34,040 bases of DNA from Candidatus Levyibacteriota bacterium (GTDB taxonomy: Bacteria; Patescibacteriota; Microgenomatia; Levybacterales; UBA12049). The notes under the pieces are model-generated. The model was not told where the DNA came from and did no database searches. It saw only the letters and a program-made list of their open reading frames with translations. Where the stretch lies: the NCBI GenBank assembly GCA_030651475.1, contig JAUSEW010000028.1, positions 1-34,040 on the forward strand, given 5' to 3'. The position numbers and the translations under genes were made by a program. This document shows positions 6,215 through 13,384 of the stretch, one piece after another (the stretch's first letter is position 1; every line of letters starts with the position of its first letter).

Positions 6215-7255
6215 TTAGTCTTTGCCGCTTTTTCCGCTGTTTGATTCTCCTCCGGATTTACCCGAATTAGAATTGGATGAACCGGAAGTGTTCGATCCTT
6301 GCGACGAATTTCCTTGCGATCCGCTTTGAATTTGAGTAACGTTTTGCACTGCTTGCCGGAAACCGATAGCAGCTTCCTGGGCTTTCTTAATGGCTTCTTT
6401 TGCCTGCTCTGAAACTTTTCCCTGCACTTCCAAAAGTTTTCCTTGTTTTTTCTGTTCCGCCTCCAGCAATTTTTCTTCTACTTTTTTCAAAGCTTCATTT
6501 TTTTCTTCTATTGCTTTTTTAATCGCTTTTTCCCGAGCATTAAGAGAATTTTTCGACGCCTCACCAACTTCCTTGTTCAATTCATCAAGATCTCGCTGAA
6601 GTTCACGGGCAGAATCAGATGCGTTATCTACTTTCCTTTCCGCTTTTCTTATTAGATCACTTTTGATTTCATTTTTAAGCTCCTGCTCCTGCAATGAATC
6701 TTCAACTTCAGCTTTTGCTTTCAGAAGAGATTCTTGGGCCGAAGTAACCTGTGATTTTACTTCTCCTGTTGCCTGATTTTCCAAAATATCCAAAGTTTCC
6801 TGTTTTGCTTTTATGTCATCATTTATCGTTTTGGCAAGAGTATCAACATTTCGTCCTGTTAGTTTTGCCTGACTAACTTGCGCTGATGCGTTTTTCAAAT
6901 TAGATGCGACTCCATCCAGAGCGACTTTTGCTGCATTTAGATTATTTTTGGCCAGCATAAATCTAAGCTCTGCTATTCTTTCTCCTGCAATATCTTTATA
7001 TATTTTTGCTCTGGTTTCAGGGGTAAATGCGAGAAGCAAACGGAAATTCTGCTTGAGCTGATCTAAGAAGAATAAAGGGCTGTCCGGCAAAATTAGACCC
7101 GGACCTTCGGTAGTTGGAGGAATTGAGAGATCAGCGCTTGTGGTTGAATCTCCCAAAACTTGCGCTTGGTGATTAGCATTAGCTTTTCCGACAGAAACTA
7201 AAATAAGTAAAGATGTTAAAGCAAGGGACAGGAAGACATAAAGTCTTTTGCTCAT
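6215..7255 (-). CDS. Secreted DUF5667-like coiled-coil protein
   Basis: About 346 aa from the ATG at 7255. A signal peptide (M-S-K-R-L-Y-V-F-L-S-L-A-L...A-N-A) is followed by a DUF5667-like segment (P-D-S-P-L-F-F-L-D-Q-L-K, then a helix with E-R-I-A-E-L-R). Next come about 180 residues of Lys/Glu/Ala coiled coil and a Ser/Gly/Asn-rich disordered tail. The upstream in-frame start at 7297 is rejected because the promoter TTGACA-17-GACAAT lies over it and ends exactly 6 nt before the chosen ATG. Related in layout to 829-1746; the two flank trmH and its modules. It probably acts outside the cell membrane; its function is unknown. Confidence 0.75.
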   Translation of the reverse strand: MSKRLYVFLSLALTSLLILVSVGKANANHQAQVLGDSTTSADLSIPPTTEGPGLILPDSPLFFLDQLKQNFRLLLAFTPETRAKIYKDIAGERIAELRFMLAKNNLNAAKVALDGVASNLKNASAQVSQAKLTGRNVDTLAKTINDDIKAKQETLDILENQATGEVKSQVTSAQESLLKAKAEVEDSLQEQELKNEIKSDLIRKAERKVDNASDSARELQRDLDELNKEVGEASKNSLNAREKAIKKAIEEKNEALKKVEEKLLEAEQKKQGKLLEVQGKVSEQAKEAIKKAQEAAIGFRQAVQNVTQIQSGSQGNSSQGSNTSGSSNSNSGKSGGESNSGKSGKD

Positions 7256-7261
7256 ATATTT

Positions 7262-7290
7262 ATTGTCAACCACTTTAAAAACATTGTCAA
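7262..7290 (-). promoter_or_regulatory. Leaderless promoter of the secreted coiled-coil gene
   Basis: TTGACA (7285-7290), 17-nt spacer, GACAAT (7262-7267), 6 nt to the ATG at 7255. This decides the start codon. Confidence 0.65.
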
Positions 7291-7318
7291 GGGGCAAGTT
7301 AAATGATAATATATATTT

Positions 7319-7348
7319 CTATGGCCGTTCGATAAGCTCAGGCCATAG
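7319..7348. repeat. CTATGGCC inverted repeat around a TTCGATAAGCTCAGG element
   Basis: CTATGGCC (7319-7326) and GGCCATAG (7341-7348) enclose GTTCGATAAGCTCA. It is a dispersed palindromic element of the type at 3112-3136, placed between the divergent genes 6215-7255 and 7364-7816. In the latter's mRNA it would form a hairpin just before the start. Confidence 0.55.
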
Positions 7349-7363
7349 TGAGGAATTCGAACT

Positions 7364-7816
7364 ATGACTGCGACAGGACATGCAATTATTGGAACTATTA
7401 TTGCCGCCAAGATTGGAAATCCGGCTCTGGCCGTTCCAATAGCTATCGCCTCTCATATAGCAGCTGATGCTCTGCCTCACTGGGACACGGCAACAAATAT
7501 TGCAAAAAAGGGCAAGGAAAGGGTTATCGTAGAGTCCTTTTTCGACCTTATTCTAGGTTTTGCGCTTTCGTATTTGTTGGTTATTTTTCTTTTTCCGAAG
7601 ACTGATCTTTCCTATGCTTTTCTTATAATTTTAGTTTCCCAAAGCCTTGATTGGCTTATGGTTCCGTATCGTTTATTTGATATTAATTTCCCGCTGTTTA
7701 GGTGGACATATAAATTTCAAAAGCTTTTCGATAGTAGTCTTGACGCACCTTGGGGCATAGTAACTCAAGTTATTTTGCTTCTTCTACTGATAGTCGCGGC
7801 GCTGAAACTTTTTTAA
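7364..7816 (+). CDS. Small polytopic membrane protein with an H-x3-D-x2-P-H-x-D motif
   Basis: 150 aa with about four membrane segments. The N-terminal block G-H-A-I-I-G-T and the motif S-H-I-A-A-D-A-L-P-H-W-D (about 30-41) resemble membrane proteins annotated as metal-dependent hydrolases (YdjM/DUF457 or DUF3307-like). The His/Asp cluster could bind a metal. No catalytic assignment is secure. Its 3' end overlaps the 3' end of topA (minus strand) by 47 bp, so the two transcripts converge and overlap. No Shine-Dalgarno precedes the ATG. Confidence 0.65.
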   Translation: MTATGHAIIGTIIAAKIGNPALAVPIAIASHIAADALPHWDTATNIAKKGKERVIVESFFDLILGFALSYLLVIFLFPKTDLSYAFLIILVSQSLDWLMVPYRLFDINFPLFRWTYKFQKLFDSSLDAPWGIVTQVILLLLLIVAALKLF

Positions 7817-9785
7817 TATCTTCAACCTTCCAAGCGGCGAAGTCGCATTTGGGGTAATTACTGCAACCATAGAAACGGCGGCCTCTTTTGGTTCTCTTGA
7901 TCACAATTTGTTTTCCATCTTTCGGACATAATAAATCCGTTGTTTCGACGAAAGATTTGGTAAATTTACATTTAGGAAATTCTGAACAGGAGATAAATTT
8001 ACCAAATCTTCCAATACGGATTACCAATGGCGCTCCGCACTCCGGACATTTTTCATTGGTTTCTTCAACTGCAATTTTTACTCTATCCGCGTCTTTTACT
8101 TCTTCCAATTTTTTCTCAAACGGCGTATAAAAATCTCTAATTATCGGCACCCATTTTTTTTCTCCTTTGGCAATTTCGTCCAAACCTTCCTCCATTGAAG
8201 CCGTAAAAGGAATATCGTCTATATCCGAAAAATTCTTCACCAAAAAATCGTTCACCGCAATACCAACATTGGTCGGAGTGAATCTTCCTTCAATTCTTTC
8301 TATATAGCGCCTGGTTTCTATCGTGGAAACTATTGTCGCATAAGTGGACGGCCTCCCAATCCCCTTTTCTTCCAAAGTTTTTATCAAAGATGCGTCATTA
8401 TAGCGAGGAGGGGGCAAAGTTTCATGCTCAGCCATTTCCGAAGACACAAAATCAAGTTTTTCATTGGCAATAAATTTAGGTAAGATATTATCGTTTAATA
8501 CTTGCGAATGAACTTTGAGAAATCCATCAAATACCAAAACCGAACCATTGGCTTTCAAACGATAATTATTAAGCGTATTTACCAAAACAGTTGTCGATTC
8601 TATCGCCGCATCTGCCATCTGACAGGCAATTGCCCTTTTCCAAATCAATTCATATAATCTAAAATGGTCATTGCCAAAAGCTGATATTTCAGGCTTTATT
8701 TTCGCTAATTCTGTAAATTTTGTTGGTCTTATCGCCTCGTGCGCTTCTTGAGCAAGTTTTTGTTTTGTTTTATAAAATCGCGGACTTTCAGGCAGATATT
8801 TATCGCCATATTCTTTTCCTATAAAATTTCTCATCCCCGAAACCGAAGCAGTAGACAGATTGAAAGAGTCGGTTCTATGATAAGTGATAAATCCTTCCTC
8901 GTATAATTTCTGCGCCAGCCCCATGGTTCTCTTTCCGGAAAATCCAAACCTGCGGCTTGCTTCCTGCTGAAGAGTAGAGGTCGTAAATGGAGGAGCAGGA
9001 CTTCGTTTCGTTTCTTTCTGCAAAACGTCCGAAACTGTAAATTGCTGTTTCCCCAAATCATTTTTTATTTCCAACGCTTGAGCTTCAGTTATAATCGAAG
9101 TCTTCGTAACTGAATATTCCCCATCATAAAGATTAAAAGTCTTTTGCGCCTCAATTTTTACCCCATTAATCTCAATTAACTCAAACTCTGTGGAGCGAAC
9201 CAAGAAAACAGCAATTGTCCAATACTTTTCTTTTCCAAATTTCCCAATCTCTCTTTCTCTCTCAACTATTAAACGTAAAGCAACAGACTGAACTCTTCCT
9301 GCAGACAATCCCCTTCTTACTTTCCGCCAAAGAAGCGGAGAAAGTTTGTAACCAACCAGCCTATCCAAAACCCTTCTGGCTGTCTGCGCATCAACTAAAT
9401 TAACATCTATATCCCGCGGATTTTTAAAAGCTTCCTCAATCGCTTCTTTGGTAATTTCATGAAAAACAATTCTTTGCAGTTTTGAATTTGAGCGGAGCAT
9501 ATCGGCGATATGCGAAGCGATTGCTTCTCCTTCTCTATCCGGATCAGTTGCTAATATAATAGTATCCGCGGTTTTGGCAGCAGTTTTTAATTCTCCGATA
9601 ATTTTCCCCTTATCCGCAACCAACTCGTATTGAGGTTGGAAATTATTTTCAAAATCTATACCGATTTTGCTTTTGGGCAAGTCCATAATGTGCCCCATTG
9701 AAGCGATAATTTCAAAATCCTTCCCCAAAAACTTTCCAATGGTTCTAGCTTTTGTTGGAGATTCTACTATTACCAATGTTTTCAT
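7770..9785 (-). CDS. topA: DNA topoisomerase I (type IA)
   Basis: 671 aa. Relaxes negative supercoils by cutting one strand through a 5'-phosphotyrosine. The Toprim domain is at the N-terminus (V-I-V-E-S-P-T-K-A, with D-P-D-R-E-G-E-A at about 80). The active-site Tyr is in G-F-I-T-Y-H-R-T-D-S (about 302); His replaces the more common Met. Two four-Cys zinc ribbons are at the C-terminus, C-P-E-C-G...C-S-E-F-P-K-C and C-P-K-D-G...C-S-N-Y-P-K-C. This is shorter than E. coli TopA and complete for a CPR-type enzyme. A candidate promoter (TTGACA-18-GACAAT, 9801-9830) lies in the region shared with the divergent gene at 9875. Confidence 0.97.
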   Translation of the reverse strand: MKTLVIVESPTKARTIGKFLGKDFEIIASMGHIMDLPKSKIGIDFENNFQPQYELVADKGKIIGELKTAAKTADTIILATDPDREGEAIASHIADMLRSNSKLQRIVFHEITKEAIEEAFKNPRDIDVNLVDAQTARRVLDRLVGYKLSPLLWRKVRRGLSAGRVQSVALRLIVEREREIGKFGKEKYWTIAVFLVRSTEFELIEINGVKIEAQKTFNLYDGEYSVTKTSIITEAQALEIKNDLGKQQFTVSDVLQKETKRSPAPPFTTSTLQQEASRRFGFSGKRTMGLAQKLYEEGFITYHRTDSFNLSTASVSGMRNFIGKEYGDKYLPESPRFYKTKQKLAQEAHEAIRPTKFTELAKIKPEISAFGNDHFRLYELIWKRAIACQMADAAIESTTVLVNTLNNYRLKANGSVLVFDGFLKVHSQVLNDNILPKFIANEKLDFVSSEMAEHETLPPPRYNDASLIKTLEEKGIGRPSTYATIVSTIETRRYIERIEGRFTPTNVGIAVNDFLVKNFSDIDDIPFTASMEEGLDEIAKGEKKWVPIIRDFYTPFEKKLEEVKDADRVKIAVEETNEKCPECGAPLVIRIGRFGKFISCSEFPKCKFTKSFVETTDLLCPKDGKQIVIKRTKRGRRFYGCSNYPKCDFAAWKVEDIKKVSAPRLSVEEAK

Positions 9786-9800
9786 AGTCCAATGCCTTAC

Positions 9801-9865
9801 ATTGTCACAACATTATACAAGGGATGTCAAGTAGACTTGCACTATAAGCTACTCTATGATAAACT
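9801..9865. promoter_or_regulatory. Divergent promoters of topA and the 386-aa HTH gene
   Basis: Plus strand: TTGCAC (9837-9842), 17 nt, TAAACT (9860-9865), 9 nt to the ATG at 9875. Minus strand: TTGACA (9825-9830), 18 nt, GACAAT (9801-9806), toward topA. The plus-strand promoter is the better one. The minus-strand sequence CTTATAG...CTACTTGACA also resembles the module 5' motif at 13363-13384. Confidence 0.5.
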
Positions 9866-9874
9866 CTTTCGGAC

Positions 9875-11035
9875 ATGAATAAGGAACGTTTACCGCTTTG
9901 TCATCAAAAGACTGTTGAGTTCATAGAAAGAGCAGTAGGAGATGGCGTTTTTCAAAGACTATCCGCAAGCGAAAGAGACCAGAATATCACATTTGTCTAC
10001 AACTTGGGTGAACCAGTTCTGGACGATCTGGGAAAAATGACTAAGATAACTGGCAGAAGGCGCCCCGTATCCAGAGAAGCAATCAGACAAATAAACAAAA
10101 AAGTCCTGCGAGAAGCTTATGAGAAGTCTTCGGAAATCCGAAAACAGCAATATCCTTTTGAGAACCTCGAGCTTAGTAAGCCATTGCCACGAAAATCTAG
10201 GGAAAAGATATCTTGGTCCCGAAGAGGATTGAGCTGGAAAATAAGCGAATTTGTACGACGAACAGGGATTACCGACCCAAAGGAAATTGCCAAACGATTG
10301 AAAATTTCAACGCATAAAGTCAGTTATGCAAGACGAGTCTTGAGAGGTTGGGAAATAACCATTCCTTTAGCTATCGCCCGTTATAGAGATTTTGCAAAAA
10401 AAGTAAAAAGCGAAAAAGATAACAAAAAACTCCAGACAATTCTCGATAGCTACACCACGGGATCCCTCGTTGGATTCGTCAATCGCCATAGACACGACAA
10501 AGAAAGAATATTAATAAGTCTCTCCACCGCTTTAAGAGAGGAGGGATTTTATCCTTCAGTTAAATCCATAAAAGATTTTGCGGAAAAAGTAAAAACAAAA
10601 GGCATTCCAATAAGATCTTGCGACACAAAACGTAAAGTAAAATTTAAATATAAGCAAATATTGTATGTGGTTTTCCCCGGACACGCAAAAAGAATCATCA
10701 AGGCTTTGGAAAATGATCCAAATTTGCAGAAGTTCAAGGAGAATCCAATTAAGCAAATGTGCGGAATAACGGATATTATTCCAACCATAAAAGCTCTTTT
10801 GAAGAAAAATAAATACGGAAGCCTTGAGAAGCTAGCGTCCGAAGTTCTTGGTTTTAGGCCTTCCGGCTTCTCAAAAGTAAAGCTTGCAGATTTATTAAAA
10901 GGTTGCCTTGTGCCGGTATTTAAATACACAACAAAATCTACCTGGTTCTACCCATTAGACAAAGCAAAAAAATTAAAAAGTTTTATTGCAAAAAGATATC
11001 GAGAGATTCAATCTCAAGCTTCACAAGTAGCATAA
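9875..11035 (+). CDS. Two-HTH DNA-binding protein, paralog of 4402-5589
   Basis: 386 aa, very basic. Same order of landmarks as the 395-aa protein: V-Y-N-L-G with a first HTH (about 41-77, V-S-R-E-A-I-R-Q-I-N), S-R-R-G-L-S (115-120), a second HTH (about 134-160, I-A-K-R-L-K-I-S-T-H-K-V-S) ending L-R-G-W, L-Q-T-I-L-D-S (186-192), G-I-P-I-R (243-247), C-G (296-297) and F-I-A-K-R-Y-R-E-I near the end. Family and function unknown to me. It is the only plus-strand gene between topA and dprA. Its last 22 bp overlap the end of dprA on the other strand, so it was probably inserted at the dprA 3' end. Confidence 0.75.
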   Translation: MNKERLPLCHQKTVEFIERAVGDGVFQRLSASERDQNITFVYNLGEPVLDDLGKMTKITGRRRPVSREAIRQINKKVLREAYEKSSEIRKQQYPFENLELSKPLPRKSREKISWSRRGLSWKISEFVRRTGITDPKEIAKRLKISTHKVSYARRVLRGWEITIPLAIARYRDFAKKVKSEKDNKKLQTILDSYTTGSLVGFVNRHRHDKERILISLSTALREEGFYPSVKSIKDFAEKVKTKGIPIRSCDTKRKVKFKYKQILYVVFPGHAKRIIKALENDPNLQKFKENPIKQMCGITDIIPTIKALLKKNKYGSLEKLASEVLGFRPSGFSKVKLADLLKGCLVPVFKYTTKSTWFYPLDKAKKLKSFIAKRYREIQSQASQVA

Positions 11036-12117
11036 GCTCCCCCATCCAGGCTTTTGATTAAGCCTTTTATTTCCATCATTGATAAAAGGCTGCCGACTTT
11101 TGCCGAATCAAGCTGTAAGCGCCTTACGATTTCATCAAAATGCACCGCCTCATTTTGAAGTAAATCTAAAATTACCTGCTCTTCTTTTACCGCTGTTTTA
11201 AATTTCGTATTCTTGGATTTATTTGAAAATTGAGAATTGGAAATTGGAAATTTGAGCTCATTGAGAATATCGGACACTGAAACTACTAACTTAGCTCCCT
11301 TTTTGATGAGCGAGTATGGTCCTTTTGACATACTTGAAGTAATTGGTCCGGGAACTGCGAAAATTTTTCTGTTAAATTTTCTGGCAAATTCCGCGGTAAT
11401 TAAACTGCCGCTATCCTCTGCTCCTTCTGTTACCAAAACTCCCAGAGAAAGTCCGGCGATAATCCTATTTCTCGCAGGAAACGAGCCTCTGGACGGAGGC
11501 TCTCCCAATGGCAATTCAGAAATTATAACTCCCTGCCCCTGCAAAATACTATTGTAAAGTTTTCTATTTTCAGAAGGAGTACAGCAGTCAACTCCGCATC
11601 CTAGTACCGCAATTGTCCGACCATTATTATCAACCGCAGCTTGATGGGAAACCGCATCAACTCCCATCGCCAGACCCGAAACTATTGTAAATCCGCTCAA
11701 AACCAAATCCGTTGTTAAAAGTTTTGTCACTTCCCTGCCATATTGCGTAGTCCTTCGGGCGCCTACGACTGCTACCGAAGGCCATGAGGAGCAAAGCAAC
11801 GAAGGGTTGCCTTTTCCATAGAGAACAAAAGGAGGATTATTTATTTTAAGCAAATCTTGAGGATAATCTTTATCTGTCAAAATCAAAAACCAAACATTTT
11901 TCTTTTTAAGATCGTTTGAATATTGTGCAATCGAAAACTTACTGCGAAAATCTGCAAGTTTTTCCGTTAGTTTTTCTCCCAAAAGCTTCGCCAAATCAAA
12001 CTTAGTAGCTTCCCATGCGCTTTTTGCACTGCCAAAATGTTTAAGCAGAAGCTTAAACTTCGCCGGTCCTATTCCCGGAAAAACCGAAAAAGGCAACCAA
12101 TAATTCCTCTCCTCCAT
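11014..12117 (-). CDS. dprA: DNA processing protein DprA
   Basis: 367 aa. Loads RecA on incoming single-stranded DNA during natural transformation. An N-terminal HhH/SAM-like region (F-P-G-I-G-P-A-K-F) is followed by the Rossmann-like DprA fold with V-G-A-R-R-T-T-Q-Y-G (about 115), S-G-L-A-M-G-V-D-A-V-S-H and G-S-L-I-T-A-E-F-A. A C-terminal winged helix (about 300-365) follows. The linker between the last two carries a repeat-encoded F-P-I-S-N-S-Q-F-S-N. CPR bacteria commonly keep competence genes, consistent with DNA uptake and with the inserted modules seen here. A GGGAG Shine-Dalgarno-like stretch precedes the ATG. Confidence 0.95.
   Translation of the reverse strand: MEERNYWLPFSVFPGIGPAKFKLLLKHFGSAKSAWEATKFDLAKLLGEKLTEKLADFRSKFSIAQYSNDLKKKNVWFLILTDKDYPQDLLKINNPPFVLYGKGNPSLLCSSWPSVAVVGARRTTQYGREVTKLLTTDLVLSGFTIVSGLAMGVDAVSHQAAVDNNGRTIAVLGCGVDCCTPSENRKLYNSILQGQGVIISELPLGEPPSRGSFPARNRIIAGLSLGVLVTEGAEDSGSLITAEFARKFNRKIFAVPGPITSSMSKGPYSLIKKGAKLVVSVSDILNELKFPISNSQFSNKSKNTKFKTAVKEEQVILDLLQNEAVHFDEIVRRLQLDSAKVGSLLSMMEIKGLIKSLDGGAYATCEA
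11225..11256. repeat. In-frame repeat in dprA (F-P-I-S-N-S-Q-F-S-N)
   Basis: Iterated GAAAATTGAGAATTGGAAATTGG-type units (under 8-nt period) encode Ser/Asn-rich residues in the linker before the winged helix, where extra length is tolerated. Confidence 0.6.
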
Positions 12118-12169
12118 AAACTATCTCCCAAAGCACTCTCCCAAATCTTCTAAAATTCCAAATTTCCTT

Positions 12170-12205
12170 GACAACTTTTTCAGGCGATCGCTTAAAAAAA
12201 TTGTC
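12170..12205. repeat. 36-bp GCGATCGC quasi-palindrome, copy 2
   Basis: GACAACT, 6 nt, GGCGATCGC, 7 nt, AATTGTC. It lies 3' of the PaaX/Cas2-like gene and upstream of dprA. Its right half (CTTAAAAAA) is like copy 1. Confidence 0.9.
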
Positions 12206-12225
12206 ACACTGAATTACTCAAAAAT

Positions 12226-12780
12226 CTACAACTGTTTTTCTAACGAAGATACGTCTTTTGCCAAAATGTAAGACACGTATGGAGAAATTTCTAGAGAGTG
12301 GCGCAGAAAATCTATCTCGTCTTTGCATTCCAAACGGATTACGAATACGCTTTTTTGCAGCTGCTTGAAACCTAAATCCTTTAATTTCTCTCTAAGAAAC
12401 TCGCGGGCATTACGGCTGTCTTCGGGTATGTCAAAAATTACAACTCTCCAAAATCCATCCCATTTACCTGTATTTTTAAGAGTTAACGTGTCCATTTTAT
12501 ATTGAAGTATTCTTTTTCTGCCTTTTTCTTCGAGTGTCAACTGCACTTCCCCATCTTTTTCCTTCCATGAAATTAGTTTTTGCTTTTCCAATCTTTTAAT
12601 CGTTGATCTTAACGCTCCCCTTTTCTTAGCATCTTCCCATTGCTGCTTTTTAAACTCTTTGTACAAAAGCCCAATCCCGGGAAAAACAAGCGCTGTTCCT
12701 ATAACAACGCCTGTACCAAGTGTTAAAAGTAACGCTTTTGTCAATCCTGCAATTACCGCTCCTTCTCTTTTTCTACTCAT
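12226..12780 (-). CDS. PaaX/Cas2-like regulator with an N-terminal hydrophobic segment
   Basis: 184 aa. A hydrophobic stretch (about 12-38) is probably one membrane segment. It is followed by a winged helix (about 52-92, L-R-S-T-I-K-R-L-E-K-Q-K-L-I) and a ferredoxin-like domain of the PaaX C-terminal/Cas2 type (about 108-178, W-R-V-V-I-F-D-I-P-E-D, then K-S-V-F-V). In CPR genomes such proteins are common and stand apart from CRISPR loci; there is no CRISPR array here. A strong Shine-Dalgarno (AAGGAG) precedes the ATG, unlike most neighbours. The gene lies between palindrome copies 3 and 2. A regulatory or nuclease-like role is possible. Confidence 0.75.
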   Translation of the reverse strand: MSRKREGAVIAGLTKALLLTLGTGVVIGTALVFPGIGLLYKEFKKQQWEDAKKRGALRSTIKRLEKQKLISWKEKDGEVQLTLEEKGRKRILQYKMDTLTLKNTGKWDGFWRVVIFDIPEDSRNAREFLREKLKDLGFKQLQKSVFVIRLECKDEIDFLRHSLEISPYVSYILAKDVSSLEKQL

Positions 12781-12814
12781 ACTCCTTTTCCTTCTCCCAA
12801 TAATTAATTACTTG

Positions 12815-12850
12815 GACAACTAATTATGGCGATCGCAGTTATTAGTTGTC
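12815..12850. repeat. 36-bp GCGATCGC quasi-palindrome, copy 3
   Basis: GACAACT, 6 nt, GGCGATCGC, 7 nt, AGTTGTC. It closes the module that begins at 13382. The right half (AGTTATT) groups it with copy 4. Confidence 0.9.
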
Positions 12851-12914
12851 AAGGGGAAATGTCAACAATGCCAATTGAAGATATTCTGGAGAGAAAATAA
12901 TGGTGCGGATGAAT

Positions 12915-13322
12915 TTATGAGTTGACTGTAACTTTTAAAGATTGGGCGACTTTATTTTGCTTAAGCGTCTCTAAAGCTTCCCAAAAAGGATTATGACCCC
13001 TTTTACTGTCTTCTGGCTTCTCAATAGCTACTGCTATGTAACCTTTTTTCACTTCTTCATGTTGTACTTCTGGTCTTGGCTCCATCCTCTCCAAATCTTC
13101 CTTTCTATATGGATAAGAAAATCTAGGTTGATTAACAAGAACAGGAATCTTCTTTCCCGCATCGGCAATTTCTTCAACTTTAAAACCAGTTGCTAACCCT
13201 GCATCCAAATAAAGACGTAAACTGCCCTGAGGGATACTTGTAGTTACAACTTGATAATTTCTTATTTTAGACGCAAGACCAGGATGTTTTACGTCTTTAT
13301 TTTGCAATTCAGATTCTTTCAT
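12915..13322 (-). CDS. Unknown 135-aa module gene after mrdA
   Basis: I do not recognise this protein. It is soluble, with mixed alpha/beta character and no signal peptide. It has an aromatic/Pro-rich centre (Q-P-R-F-S-Y-P-Y-R-K) and a Lys-rich helical end. It is the only gene of a 568-bp unit that starts at the mrdA stop codon with the TATAGTTTTGCT..CTTGACA motif and ends with palindrome copy 3. It carries its own promoter, TTGACA-16-TAAGCT, and breaks what is otherwise a run of conserved genes. Confidence 0.7.
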   Translation of the reverse strand: MKESELQNKDVKHPGLASKIRNYQVVTTSIPQGSLRLYLDAGLATGFKVEEIADAGKKIPVLVNQPRFSYPYRKEDLERMEPRPEVQHEEVKKGYIAVAIEKPEDSKRGHNPFWEALETLKQNKVAQSLKVTVNS

Positions 13323-13340
13323 AACGTTTAATTGCCTATA

Positions 13341-13382
13341 AGCTTATCAAAAAAAAACTTTTTGTCAAGTAGCAAAACTATA
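13341..13382 (-). promoter_or_regulatory. Module 5' motif with promoter (copy after mrdA)
   Basis: Minus strand TATAGTTTTGCTACTTGACA (13363-13382), T-rich 16-nt spacer, TAAGCT (13341-13346). It starts 2 nt after the mrdA stop. The match to 2108-2149 covers the upstream motif, -35, spacer and -10. Confidence 0.7.
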
Positions 13383-13384
13383 AG

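Noticed and set aside
7256-7297. Longer N-terminus for the secreted coiled-coil protein
   Set aside because: It would place a charged segment before the signal peptide and overlaps a promoter whose -10 box ends 6 nt before the next ATG.
12226-12780. Cas2
   Set aside because: The Cas2-like domain is fused to a winged helix and a hydrophobic segment, there is no cas1 and no repeat array, so a PaaX-type protein fits better.
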